37,768 nucleotides of DNA from Candidatus Caenarcanales bacterium (GTDB taxonomy: Bacteria > Cyanobacteriota > Vampirovibrionia > 2-02-FULL-35-15), in contig JAGVKQ010000009.1 in NCBI GenBank assembly GCA_020050435.1, positions 1-37,768 of the forward strand, given 5' to 3'. Below, piece by piece: positions 1 through 7,547 of the stretch. Each line of letters begins with the position of its first letter. Positions within the stretch are counted from its first letter, which is position 1. Both the position numbers and the translations under genes were made by a program. The notes under the pieces were generated by a model. That model did not search any database. It was not told where the DNA came from and saw only the letters and a program-made list of their open reading frames with translations.

Positions 1-2
1 CT

Positions 3-146
3 ACTACAATTAGTACATTAATTTCTAACACAGCTAGTGAAATTAAAGTTAAAGTACCAGCTGGAACCGGTAAAAAAGCAATAACAGTAACTACTGGAAT
101 AGGTACGTCTACTGAAGTTGTTAACTTTACTTACTTAACGAGATAA
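3..146 (+). CDS. C-terminal end of an IPT/TIG-domain protein (5' truncated)
   Basis: An open frame enters from the left edge and ends at TAA 144-146, leaving 47 residues. The visible part has the alternating beta-strand pattern of the end of an IPT/TIG immunoglobulin-like domain: a VKVPAGTGKKAITVTT strand-turn-strand followed by a closing NFTYLTR strand. Such domains are common in secreted or surface proteins with repeated Ig-like folds. The rest of the protein lies outside the window, so its size and role are unknown. A stop-rich AT region follows and I saw no clear terminator. Confidence 0.6.
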   Translation, partial: TTISTLISNTASEIKVKVPAGTGKKAITVTTGIGTSTEVVNFTYLTR

Positions 147-216
147 TTACCTGAGCTTATCTTTTCTTTATCTTTCTATAGATAACTTACTCATTATCTT
201 CTTTACCTCTTTGCAT

Positions 217-245
217 TTGTTTAAATTACTTTGCAGAAGTATAAA
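217..245 (+). promoter_or_regulatory. Candidate sigma70-type promoter for the 46-aa gene
   Basis: TTGTTT at 217-222 and TATAAA at 240-245 are separated by exactly 17 bp. Transcription would start near 252 and give a leader of about 90 nt before the small ORF at 341. Judged by eye only. The -35 box is weak. Confidence 0.35.
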
Positions 246-340
246 CTGTTGCATATTATCACTTTAATTAAGAGACAAACGTTCTCCAATATGTTTTCAT
301 ATATCCATTAGGTTATAGGTTCTTTTTTGGAGGTATAAAT

Positions 341-481
341 ATGATTTGTTTTAATGGAGAAACGTCAATGATAGAAAGAGTGAGCTCGCCACTATTTACT
401 TTTGCCATGATAAGTTTAATTACTGGGTATGTTTTTATGATGAATTGGATGATTCCAATGGGTAGTAATTTGGTTAAATAG
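341..481 (+). CDS. Small single-span membrane protein, 46 aa
   Basis: ATG at 341 is preceded by GGAGG at 329-333 with 7 nt spacing, a near-ideal Shine-Dalgarno, and the frame runs to TAG at 479-481. The 46-residue product has a polar N-terminus (MICFNGETSMIERVSS) and one long hydrophobic, methionine-rich stretch from about residue 17 to 41 (PLFTFAMISLITGYVFMMNW). That predicts one transmembrane helix with a very short tail. It shares no motif that I recognise. It lies between the TIG-domain gene and the convergent Tat-like gene, whose stop is only 2 nt away. It may be a small inner-membrane peptide or a toxin-like or accessory factor. The call rests on the ribosome-binding site and composition. 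Confidence 0.55.
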   Translation: MICFNGETSMIERVSSPLFTFAMISLITGYVFMMNWMIPMGSNLVK

Positions 482-483
482 TT

Positions 484-1350
484 TTAATTCTTTGATGGAT
501 TTAATAACTCTGCAAGCATTCTTGTTCCATTTGTTTTATTCTTATGCCATTTTCTAGTTGCTAATCTGTAAGAATCACACAGTGAAGCAACCTCGCTACT
601 GTCAGATTCTACTTCTACTCTTAATCTTTTTTCTTCTGTTTTAAAATTTTCTATCTCATTTAATTTATGTCTAAGGTCTTCTATTTGTTTGTTTAATGCA
701 GTATCAATTTCTATTTTAGATCCAGGGATTCTATCAAATGGAATGCCATCTCTTTTCCAGCATTCATAAGTGTTTATTTCTGCAAGTAGTCTTTGTTCTT
801 CTGGTAGTTTTAACTTTATTGCTTCAGCAAGCCTTTTTAAATTAAGTTTTTTATCCATTATGACTCTATTTCTATTGATAATATAATCGCTTAATTCAGT
901 GGATTTAGAACCAAGAGTCTTAGATGCTATTTGAAATTGATTTATTCTTGTAAATGAAGTTGCAACTGTACTAGCTTTTGCTTCCATTATTTTTACAGCG
1001 GTCTCAACAGTAATATCAGGATTAGATGAAGCGATTACTGACCAAGAATTAAAATATGTACCAAAGGCAACCCAAAAAGCTTGTCCAGATTGAGCTAGTT
1101 GTGGAAGGCTTAGTCCTGTCGTAGCAGTCATTTTTGCTTTAAAAGCTAAAGCTACTGCAGATGAAGAAGATGAAGAAGATGAAGATGCAATGACTCCACT
1201 ACTAGTAGCAGCTCCACCAGTAAAAGCAAACAATGGTGCTAAGACTATACCTCCAGCTCCTGCCGCTCCTACTTTTAAAACTCTTCTTCTTCCAGGATCA
1301 ATTTGCCTAGTGTCATCAGTAGTTCCAAGAAGTAAATTAATCAATTTCAT
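484..1350 (-). CDS. Exported protein with Tat-like signal and coiled coil, unknown function
   Basis: I do not recognise the family. Residues 20-26 (GRRRVLK) followed by a glycine/alanine-rich hydrophobic stretch to about residue 48 resemble a twin-arginine export signal, whose family motif is S/T-R-R-x-F-L-K. A run of serines (about 56-64) follows. The C-terminal half from about residue 165 is charged and heptad-like, predicting a coiled coil (EAIKLKLPEEQRLLAEI, then IEDLRHKLNEIENF). It is therefore probably moved across the inner membrane in folded form, or anchored there. It is converging on the 46-aa gene and lies downstream of surE on the same strand, with 87 bp between. A TATAAG lies 11 nt before the ATG, and there is no Shine-Dalgarno. 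Confidence 0.6.
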   Translation of the reverse strand: MKLINLLLGTTDDTRQIDPGRRRVLKVGAAGAGGIVLAPLFAFTGGAATSSGVIASSSSSSSSSAVALAFKAKMTATTGLSLPQLAQSGQAFWVAFGTYFNSWSVIASSNPDITVETAVKIMEAKASTVATSFTRINQFQIASKTLGSKSTELSDYIINRNRVIMDKKLNLKRLAEAIKLKLPEEQRLLAEINTYECWKRDGIPFDRIPGSKIEIDTALNKQIEDLRHKLNEIENFKTEEKRLRVEVESDSSEVASLCDSYRLATRKWHKNKTNGTRMLAELLNPSKN

Positions 1351-1437
1351 TTAATAATATTCTTATATCAAGGCTTGAATCTAGAATAACATTTTAAAAA
1401 ATAAAATGAGTAAATTGTAAGATTAAATTTTTTTAAT

Positions 1438-2208
1438 TTAGAAGAGGTTTATCTCTTTTACCCACTCTTTTAAATCAGGCATCATTTTTTCATTTGTCAT
1501 ATGGATAGTTACTGGAGTGATGGAAATAAGATTATTTCTTACTGCATAAACATCAGTTCCAGGTAATTCATCTTCTTCTATAGGGCTTCCTGCTAGCCAA
1601 TAATATGTTTTTCCACGAGGATCCACCCTTTTTTCAAAATAATCATTATATGGTCTGATGCCTAAAGAAGTAATTTCTATTCCAGCTACATTACATGAAG
1701 GAATAGAAGGTACATTAACATTTAAAAGTGTACGTGGAGGAAATTTCATTTTAGGAATAACTTTTAGGAGTTTTGAAATGAAGTGAACAGCACAGCTGAA
1801 GTCCTGAGGTTTGTAATCGTTAAAGCTAATGGCAATACTAGGAATATCAAAAATAGCCCCTTCCATAGCAGCACTTACAGTTCCTGAATACATAACATCA
1901 CAGCCCATATTTGGACCATGGTTTATTCCTGAAATAACTACATCTGGAGGTTCTTTTAAGATAGCTCTAATGGCAAGTTTTACACAATCACTGGGTGTTC
2001 CATCTGTCTCATAAGCAGCTTTAACTCCAGGCAAATGGCTAACTTCTTCAAGCCTAATTGGGCGATGTAAAGTGAGGGAATGTCCAGTAGCACTCCTTTC
2101 CCGATCTGGTGCAATTACATAAACTTCATTTTCTTCAACAAGACCTTCTACAAGAGCTCTAATCCCATTTGAATAAATACCATCATCGTTTGAAATTAAG
2201 ATTCGCAT
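1438..2208 (-). CDS. surE: 5'/3'-nucleotidase SurE
   Basis: SurE dephosphorylates nucleoside 5'- and 3'-monophosphates in a divalent-metal-dependent reaction, and in some bacteria also short polyphosphate. The family's metal-binding set is present: NDDG at 7-10 (D8, D9), S39 in RERSATGHS, and N96 in SGINHGPNMG. The conserved TDGTPSDCV block (68-76) and YSGTVSAAMEG (107-117) are also there. At 256 aa it is a full-length cytoplasmic enzyme. No Shine-Dalgarno precedes the ATG; instead TATAAT lies 7 nt upstream, suggesting a leaderless transcript. It is divergent from the DUF393 gene across only 44 bp. Confidence 0.95.
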   Translation of the reverse strand: MRILISNDDGIYSNGIRALVEGLVEENEVYVIAPDRERSATGHSLTLHRPIRLEEVSHLPGVKAAYETDGTPSDCVKLAIRAILKEPPDVVISGINHGPNMGCDVMYSGTVSAAMEGAIFDIPSIAISFNDYKPQDFSCAVHFISKLLKVIPKMKFPPRTLLNVNVPSIPSCNVAGIEITSLGIRPYNDYFEKRVDPRGKTYYWLAGSPIEEDELPGTDVYAVRNNLISITPVTIHMTNEKMMPDLKEWVKEINLF

Positions 2209-2215
2209 ATGAATA

Positions 2216-2221
2216 ATTATA
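2216..2221 (-). promoter_or_regulatory. -10 element of surE, leaderless arrangement
   Basis: The minus strand reads TATAAT at 2221-2216 followed by seven bases and then the surE ATG at 2208, so transcription should start at or next to the A of the ATG. There is no convincing -35 box 17 bp further upstream and no Shine-Dalgarno. Confidence 0.55.
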
Positions 2222-2240
2222 TCGTATAAATGTAAAATGA

Positions 2241-2246
2241 TAAAAT
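2241..2246 (+). promoter_or_regulatory. -10 element of the DUF393 gene, leaderless arrangement
   Basis: TAAAAT is followed by exactly six bases (GTAGAC) and then the ATG at 2253. Together with the surE -10 it fits back to back in a 44-bp divergent spacer. No Shine-Dalgarno is present. Confidence 0.45.
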
Positions 2247-2252
2247 GTAGAC

Positions 2253-2645
2253 ATGAAAGAGAAGGAAGATTTAAAATTAAAAGAAAGAGTAGGTTTGAAA
2301 ATTTACTATGATGGTGAATGTGGCTTTTGTAGAAATACTGTTTATTCTATAAAAAACAAATTCCTTTTACCTGAAGCTCAGATATATCCTGCTCAGGATA
2401 AAAAAGATACAGAAGCAGATATGAAAAAATATAATTCGTGGGTAGTGATAGATTATAAAGGAAATAAGTATTATAAATTTGAAGCTGTAATTTATGTAAC
2501 TTCTTTGTCCCCGAGATTTTTTTTCTTAAGCCATTTCTTTAAGTTAGGATTAATAAGATTTCTAGGAGAGAAAATCTACGAGAAAGTTGCTGAAAATAGA
2601 AGCTTAATATCAAGCTCTACAAAATGTAGTATTTCTCGAAAATAA
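2253..2645 (+). CDS. DUF393 (DCC) family thiol-disulfide oxidoreductase
   Basis: The first part carries the family signature YYDGECGFCRNTV, with a thioredoxin-like C-x-x-C pair at C23 and C26. A later DUF393-like segment (FFFLSHFFKLGLIRFLGEKIYEKVAENR) is also present. These proteins are small putative thiol-disulfide oxidoreductases of uncertain substrate, sometimes membrane-associated. The length of 130 aa is normal. The stop overlaps the ATG of the next gene by one base (TAATG), so it should be translationally coupled to the cation exporter. A shared role in metal or redox homeostasis is inference from this pairing. Confidence 0.85.
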   Translation: MKEKEDLKLKERVGLKIYYDGECGFCRNTVYSIKNKFLLPEAQIYPAQDKKDTEADMKKYNSWVVIDYKGNKYYKFEAVIYVTSLSPRFFFLSHFFKLGLIRFLGEKIYEKVAENRSLISSSTKCSISRK

Positions 2646-3511
2646 TGAATAATTTAGGATTAAAAAATTACTCTAAAGAAACAAAAAAAATCTTAATTTT
2701 TGTTTTACTCTTAAATCTTATTGTTTTAGCTATAAAAATCTTTGCTGGAATAAGTACAGGTTCTCTTAGTATTTTAGGTGATGCTGCTCATTCAGCCAGT
2801 GATTCTTTAAATAATATTGTAGGTATAGTTGTTCTGAAATATGCTAGTGAACCTCCTGATAAAGAGCATCCTTATGGACATGGAAAATTTGAAACACTTG
2901 CTGCATTTGCCATTGTAGTTTTTTTAGCTATTGCTTGTGTGGAAATACTTCAAAGCTCCATAGGAAGACTTCTTCACCCCGTTGAATTGCCATTATATAA
3001 AATTGAAATAGTTTGGTTGTTGGTTGTTACTTTATTTGCAAATTTGTTTATATGGTTGTATGAAAGGAAAAAAGGAAAAGAACTAAACAGCGATCTTTTA
3101 GTGGCTGATTCTTCTCATACTGCATCAGATGTTTTAATTACGCTTTCTGTTTTAGCTTCACAGTTTTTTATAGCCCAAAAAATGTATTGGATAGATCCTT
3201 TGGTGGCTATATTGATAGCATTTTTTATTGCAAGAGCAGGATATGAAATAATTTTAAGTACAGCTCCTATTTTAGTGGATAAAGTATGGCTGGATGAAAA
3301 ACAGGTTTCTGGATCAGTAATGTCTATAAATGGTGTAGTGGATTGTTATGATATTTACTCCAGAAGAAGTCCACACTTGGCTTATATAGAATGTACTATA
3401 AAAGTTGTCCCCAAAGATTTATATAGTGCCCATGAAATAGCTGATAAGGTAGAAGAAAAATTAAAAGATACTTATGGTGACTGTAAGGTGACTGTGCATT
3501 TGGAGCCGTAA
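2645..3511 (+). CDS. Cation diffusion facilitator (CDF) metal efflux protein
   Basis: A 288-aa inner-membrane antiporter of the CDF family, which exports divalent cations such as Zn, Fe or Mn in exchange for protons. It shows the paired H-x-x-x-D metal sites, H49/D53 in GDAAHSASD (TM2) and H158/D162 in DSSHTASDV (TM5), and the family loop HPYGHGKFE (about 75-83). About six hydrophobic spans are visible, then a cytoplasmic C-terminal domain from about residue 210 (APILVD to the end) with the usual dimerisation fold and a late histidine (VTVHLEP). The metal cannot be assigned from sequence. It overlaps the DUF393 gene by 1 bp, and hisD follows 14 bp later with its own -10. Confidence 0.92.
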   Translation: MNNLGLKNYSKETKKILIFVLLLNLIVLAIKIFAGISTGSLSILGDAAHSASDSLNNIVGIVVLKYASEPPDKEHPYGHGKFETLAAFAIVVFLAIACVEILQSSIGRLLHPVELPLYKIEIVWLLVVTLFANLFIWLYERKKGKELNSDLLVADSSHTASDVLITLSVLASQFFIAQKMYWIDPLVAILIAFFIARAGYEIILSTAPILVDKVWLDEKQVSGSVMSINGVVDCYDIYSRRSPHLAYIECTIKVVPKDLYSAHEIADKVEEKLKDTYGDCKVTVHLEP

Positions 3512-3513
3512 TA

Positions 3514-3519
3514 TATAAT
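3514..3519 (+). promoter_or_regulatory. -10 element of hisD, leaderless arrangement
   Basis: A perfect TATAAT lies immediately after the stop of the CDF gene and is followed by six bases (AATCTC) and the hisD ATG at 3526. The promoter is squeezed into the 14-bp gap, with any -35 inside the CDF coding end. No Shine-Dalgarno is present. Confidence 0.55.
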
Positions 3520-3525
3520 AATCTC

Positions 3526-4797
3526 ATGCCAATAATTAAAAATTACAAAAGTGCAAAAAAGAAGGTAAAAGAAATCTCTTCGAGGTTTGATTTGTCTAAA
3601 AGAAAAAAAGAATATGAGATTGTCGAAAAAATTGTTGAGGATGTAAAAAATCAAGGTGATAAAGCATTATTTTTATACAGTAAAAAGTTTGATAAGCAAA
3701 ATCTAAAAACTCTAAAAGTAAATAAAAAAGAATTAGATGGCTCATTAAGTAAAATTTCAAAACCACTTTTAGCTTCTATAAAAACAGCTATAAGTAGAAT
3801 TACCACTTTTCAGGAAACAAACAGTCCAAAATCCTGGGTGAAAACTTTTAAGCATGGTGAAAAACTTGGATATAAATATTCCCCACTGGACTCTGTGGCA
3901 GTTTATATTCCTGGTGGGCATTCTCCGTTAATTTCTACTGTTTTAATGACAGTGATTCCAGCTAAAGTTGCAGGAGTTAAACGAATTGCAGTTTTTACGC
4001 CACCGCCTGTAAATCCTGGTATTTTAGCTGCATGTAAACTCCTTAATATTAATGAGGTTTATCAAATTGGTGGTGCTCAGGCAATTGCTGCATGTGCTTA
4101 TGGAAGTAAAACTATAAAACCTTTTTGTAAAGTAGTAGGTCCTGGAAATATCTTTGTCACTTTAGCTAAAAAAATAGTTTTTGGAAAAATAGGGATAGAT
4201 GGACTTTTTGGTCCCAGTGAAATAGCCATAGTTGCAGACAAATCAGCGAATCCTAAATATTTAGCATTGGATCTTTTAAGTCAGCTAGAACATGGATCAG
4301 GATTAGAGTCTGCATTTATGTTAACTGACAGTGCAGCTTTGGCAAATGAAACAGAGAAAGAACTTTTAAAACATGCCCAAACGTTATCTAATAAAGAAAC
4401 TGTTTTAAAATCCTGGAAGAATAATAGTGCCATTGTAGTTGTTGCTAATTTGAATAAAGGTATTGAATTGATTAATGACCTTGCTCCTGAGCACTTAGAA
4501 ATAATTACTAAATCACCCCAAAAATATGCAAATAAAATTAGAAATGCCGGAGCCATTTTTATAGGTGAATATACCTGTGAATCTGTTGGTGATTATGTGG
4601 CTGGACCTAGCCATTGCTTACCTACTGGTGGAAGTGCAAAATTTTCTAGCGGACTTACTGTAATGGACTTTATGAAAAAAATCAGTATTTTATCTTTTAA
4701 TAAAAAAGCATTTAATACGATTGCTTCTCATGTATCTAACCTTGCTGATGCTGAAGGATTGAAAGCACATGGAGATGCTGTTCGGATGAGGAGATAA
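3526..4797 (+). CDS. hisD: Histidinol dehydrogenase HisD
   Basis: HisD catalyses the last two NAD-dependent oxidations of histidine synthesis, L-histidinol to L-histidine. All zinc ligands known for the family can be placed: Q253 and H256 (QLEHG), D356 (VGDYVAG) and H415 (KAHGD). The catalytic pair E322-H323 (PEHLE) is present. Other signatures are YIPGG (127-131), GGAQA (182-186), VGPGN (204-208) and GPSHCLPTGG (360-369). At 423 aa it is full length. The other histidine genes in this window, hisZ-hisG, lie about 15 kb away on the other strand, so the pathway is scattered. cobS follows 4 bp downstream. Confidence 0.97.
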   Translation: MPIIKNYKSAKKKVKEISSRFDLSKRKKEYEIVEKIVEDVKNQGDKALFLYSKKFDKQNLKTLKVNKKELDGSLSKISKPLLASIKTAISRITTFQETNSPKSWVKTFKHGEKLGYKYSPLDSVAVYIPGGHSPLISTVLMTVIPAKVAGVKRIAVFTPPPVNPGILAACKLLNINEVYQIGGAQAIAACAYGSKTIKPFCKVVGPGNIFVTLAKKIVFGKIGIDGLFGPSEIAIVADKSANPKYLALDLLSQLEHGSGLESAFMLTDSAALANETEKELLKHAQTLSNKETVLKSWKNNSAIVVVANLNKGIELINDLAPEHLEIITKSPQKYANKIRNAGAIFIGEYTCESVGDYVAGPSHCLPTGGSAKFSSGLTVMDFMKKISILSFNKKAFNTIASHVSNLADAEGLKAHGDAVRMRR

Positions 4798-4801
4798 GGC
4801 A

Positions 4802-5569
4802 ATGGTGCGAACTTATTCATTTGTTAAAGCTCTTCATCGTTTTTTTTATTGCTGGATATTCTTAACAAAACTTCCTTGTGTACCCTTGCCTAAGGCTTCT
4901 AAAGAAGACTGGGGGAGAATTGCACCATATTTTGTTTTAGTTGGATATATTATTGGATTAATATTATTTTTTCTTTCCAAGTTTTTTGTTAGCTTGAATT
5001 TGCCCATTATGTTTTCTGCATTGCTTATAGTTTTTTTATGGGAGCTTATTACTGGTGGACTTCATTTAGATGGTTTAATGGATACATTTGATGGAGTGAA
5101 CTGTACTGATCCAGCAAGAAAAATTGAAGCCATGAAAGATAGTAGAGTAGGGGCTTTTGGAGCAATGGCTGGAATCTTCGGTGTACTTTTTAAACTTGTT
5201 ACATTATGCACTATCCTTAAAAGTGGATCGTTTTTTGTGATTTTATTTGCTCCTGCTTTTGCCAGACTTATGGCTGTCTATGCATTGTCTTTTTCAGGAA
5301 AGAATAAAGATTCTGGAGTAAGTTCTTCTTTACTAACAGCAGGAATTAAAAAGCCACAGGATTTTTTAGTAAATCTAATTGTTTTTATTATCCCCATGAT
5401 CTTATGGTCTAATGGTCTGTTTGTCTGTCTTGTTTGTTCATTTGTTTTTAGTCTTATTATTTCATATTGGTTAAATCGCCATTTTAAAGGTCATAGTGGT
5501 GATACTTTTGGAGCACTTGTAGAAATTAGTGAAATAGCAGTTTTATCTTTTGCAATTATTTTTAAATAA
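4802..5569 (+). CDS. cobS: Adenosylcobinamide-GDP ribazoletransferase CobS
   Basis: CobS is the integral membrane cobalamin synthase that joins adenosylcobinamide-GDP to alpha-ribazole (or its phosphate) in the last assembly steps of B12. The signatures are GGLHLDGLMDTFDG (85-98) and MKDSRVGAFG (111-120), followed by several hydrophobic spans and the C-terminal GHSGDTFGALVEISE block. The length of 255 aa is typical. The ATG at 4802 has GAGGAG (about 4788-4793) inside the end of hisD as its ribosome site, so it is probably in the hisD transcript. It converges on the UPF0284-type cobT gene with a 5-bp gap. Confidence 0.95.
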   Translation: MVRTYSFVKALHRFFYCWIFLTKLPCVPLPKASKEDWGRIAPYFVLVGYIIGLILFFLSKFFVSLNLPIMFSALLIVFLWELITGGLHLDGLMDTFDGVNCTDPARKIEAMKDSRVGAFGAMAGIFGVLFKLVTLCTILKSGSFFVILFAPAFARLMAVYALSFSGKNKDSGVSSSLLTAGIKKPQDFLVNLIVFIIPMILWSNGLFVCLVCSFVFSLIISYWLNRHFKGHSGDTFGALVEISEIAVLSFAIIFK

Positions 5570-5574
5570 ATTTT

Positions 5575-6738
5575 TTAATTAAGGTCTTCTTTTGAATTTT
5601 CAACTGGGAAATTAAGGGTTGAATAAATTTTTTCAATATTACTTAAAATTTCTTCCTGGGTACTATCTTTATATAGTTCAGCAGCTATCATCAGAGCACC
5701 AGCTCCGACGCCTTCTTTTATGTGCCCATTTTCATAAGCTAATAATCCTTCGTATTTTGAACTTTTAAAATTTACAAGAGATGAAATAAGAGGAGCATTT
5801 ATCATTTCAGCTAATTTTTTAGTTCTGGCATTTTTATCATTAGTTACCCATGAAGTAGTGCAGACTACTGTGTCATTAGGGTCTCTCCCCATAAGTAATT
5901 TAGCCAAGTAATAAACAGCTAACATTTGAGAACCGCCAGCTAACATAACTGGAATATTTGCTTTTTCTGCACCTTTAATAAATCCTGCTAAAAATGGTTG
6001 CATAGGATCACCAAAAAACTCACATGCTTTAAGTGGATTTTTTTTTATTTGTGGGAAAGCTTTAGCATTTTCTAATAGTGCATCTTTTACAATCTGGTTT
6101 TTCCAGAAATGATTTCCTTCTGGAAAGCTACTGCTCACTAAATCAAAAGCATTTAATCCGAGAGCACAAAGAACACTAAGTGCAGTAGTTGTTCCTCCAG
6201 GGACACATTCTCCAACTATTACATAAGGATAATCAACTAAGCTACTTCCTAGCTTTTCACCTTTTTGAAATAAGAAATCAGTTTTTATTGGCCCAAGTGC
6301 TGCTCCTGTACTTATACATTTTGCTTGTCCCATATTTAAACTAATGTGTTTGACAAATGGTTTAACAAAAGCACCTACATCAACTATATTTACATCTAAC
6401 TCAAGCATTTCAGTCATTGCCTTTGAAATGATTGCTGGTGATGGTATGCCACTAGGAGAAATAGGTATGTTGTTTTTAAATTCTTCTTTTTTTAAAACCA
6501 GAAAATCTGCATCTAAAGCAGGGGTTAATTTTAACTGTTCAATATTTTTCCCAGCTGCAGAAAGTCCTGGTATTAAGGCTGTTTCAGTCGAGCCTATAAC
6601 AAGTAAAAAGAGAGGCTTTTTACCCTTTGTAAGACTTATAAAATTTTGACACTCTTTTCTTTTTGTTATGTAAGAAAAAGTTTTAGGACTTGAATTCCCT
6701 TTCTGGTCTATAACTTGTTCTAATAAATTTTTTAACAT
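5575..6738 (-). CDS. cobT: UPF0284-type nicotinate-nucleotide--DMB phosphoribosyltransferase
   Basis: The sequence matches the TIGR00303/UPF0284 family, a CobT-related group found in cyanobacteria and archaea. It should transfer phosphoribose from nicotinate mononucleotide to the lower-ligand base of B12 and so feed CobS. Landmarks are FLLVIGSTETALIPG (about 44-58), PISPSGIPSPAIISKAM (about 92-108), VGECVPGGTTTALSVL (about 175-190) and VMLAGGSQMLAVYYLA (about 264-279). At 387 aa it is about the usual length. Its 3' end nearly touches that of cobS. AATAAT lies exactly six bases before the ATG, fitting the leaderless pattern. Divergent from the GlmU-like gene across the first copy of the dispersed repeat. 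Confidence 0.85.
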   Translation of the reverse strand: MLKNLLEQVIDQKGNSSPKTFSYITKRKECQNFISLTKGKKPLFLLVIGSTETALIPGLSAAGKNIEQLKLTPALDADFLVLKKEEFKNNIPISPSGIPSPAIISKAMTEMLELDVNIVDVGAFVKPFVKHISLNMGQAKCISTGAALGPIKTDFLFQKGEKLGSSLVDYPYVIVGECVPGGTTTALSVLCALGLNAFDLVSSSFPEGNHFWKNQIVKDALLENAKAFPQIKKNPLKACEFFGDPMQPFLAGFIKGAEKANIPVMLAGGSQMLAVYYLAKLLMGRDPNDTVVCTTSWVTNDKNARTKKLAEMINAPLISSLVNFKSSKYEGLLAYENGHIKEGVGAGALMIAAELYKDSTQEEILSNIEKIYSTLNFPVENSKEDLN

Positions 6739-6798
6739 AGTCGTATTATTTGCTATTATTGTACATTAAATGAAGTATATTCCGAACTCACAACTAGA

Positions 6799-6873
6799 GG
6801 TTTTGTCCGATTTACTCGGCAAAACCGAACCAACGAAAAATTTAGAAAAAGGAAACTTCAGCTTGTCTGAAGT
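6799..6873 (+). repeat. Two-hairpin dispersed element, copy A
   Basis: Hairpin 1 (6799-6826) has outer arms GGTTTTG/CAAAACC, an unpaired T at 6806, inner stem CCGA/TCGG and loop TTTAC. The spacer is 28 nt. Hairpin 2 (6855-6873) has arms ACTTCAG/CTGAAGT and loop CTTGT. It lies between the divergent cobT and GlmU-like genes and ends 8 nt before the latter's ATG, so it forms that gene's immediate upstream region. It also lies inside a chance-looking 39-codon ORF (6771-6890). Confidence 0.85.
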
Positions 6874-6881
6874 AAAAAAAA

Positions 6882-7547
6882 ATGGATAATAAAACATTAA
6901 AAAAGTATCAGGATAAGGGAATTACGATACTAGATCCAAGAAATACTTATATTGGACCAGGTGTTCAAATTGCAAAAGGTAATATTATTTACCCAAATAC
7001 ATTTTTAATTGCTACTGGTAAAAAAGGTCAAAAAAATGGAAGAATAAAAATTGGTCAAAAAAATATTCTGGGTCCAAACTTACATGTAGAAGGTTCTGTG
7101 ACTATAGGAAATAACAATAATATTTCATATTCACACATAACAAATTCAAAAATTGGAAACTTAAATAATATTGGACCTTATTCAAGAATCAGAGACGGAG
7201 CTGTAATTGGAAATAAAGTAAGGGTTGGCAATTTTGTAGAGATAAAAAATAGTGCCATTTCTGACGGTGCTCAAATAGCTCATTTAAGTTATATTGGAGA
7301 TGCTACGTTAGGAAAAAATGTAAATATTGGTGCAGGTACAATCACTGCAAATTATAATTCTGTCTCTGGTAAAAAGAATAAAACAATAATTAAAAACAAT
7401 GCTTCTACAGGTTCAAACTCTGTTCTTGTTGCTCCAGTAACGATCGGTGAAGGAGCCTTGATAGGAGCAGGTTCAGTTATTACTAAAAATGTGCCAGCAA
7501 AATCACTTGGGATTGCAAGAAGTAAACAAGAAAATAAACCGTTTTAA
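6882..7547 (+). CDS. Stand-alone GlmU-type acetyltransferase domain (left-handed beta-helix)
   Basis: The 221-aa protein aligns by eye with only the C-terminal half of GlmU, the part that acetylates glucosamine-1-phosphate with acetyl-CoA. It begins at the domain junction (GITILDPRNTYIGPGVQI) and continues through hexapeptide repeats. It retains the family's catalytic-loop histidine (H134 in AHLSYIGD) and the NIGAGTITANYN signature (148-159), ending in the usual acetyl-CoA-binding tail (LVAPVTIGEGALIGAG, then SLGIARSKQ). The N-terminal uridylyltransferase domain is absent. It could be a split GlmU partner or an acetyltransferase for another sugar phosphate. No Shine-Dalgarno is visible near the ATG apart from AAGGAA ahead of hairpin 2 of repeat A. 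Its stop shares the TTAA with the convergent gene. Confidence 0.85.
   Translation: MDNKTLKKYQDKGITILDPRNTYIGPGVQIAKGNIIYPNTFLIATGKKGQKNGRIKIGQKNILGPNLHVEGSVTIGNNNNISYSHITNSKIGNLNNIGPYSRIRDGAVIGNKVRVGNFVEIKNSAISDGAQIAHLSYIGDATLGKNVNIGAGTITANYNSVSGKKNKTIIKNNASTGSNSVLVAPVTIGEGALIGAGSVITKNVPAKSLGIARSKQENKPF

Noticed and set aside
6771-6890. 39-codon ORF across repeat copy A (MKYIPNSQLEVL...)
   Set aside because: It has no ribosome site or -10 at the leaderless distance and overlaps the GlmU-like start. The equivalent frame meets a stop soon after or just before hairpin 1 in copies B and C, so a coding origin for the element is not supported.
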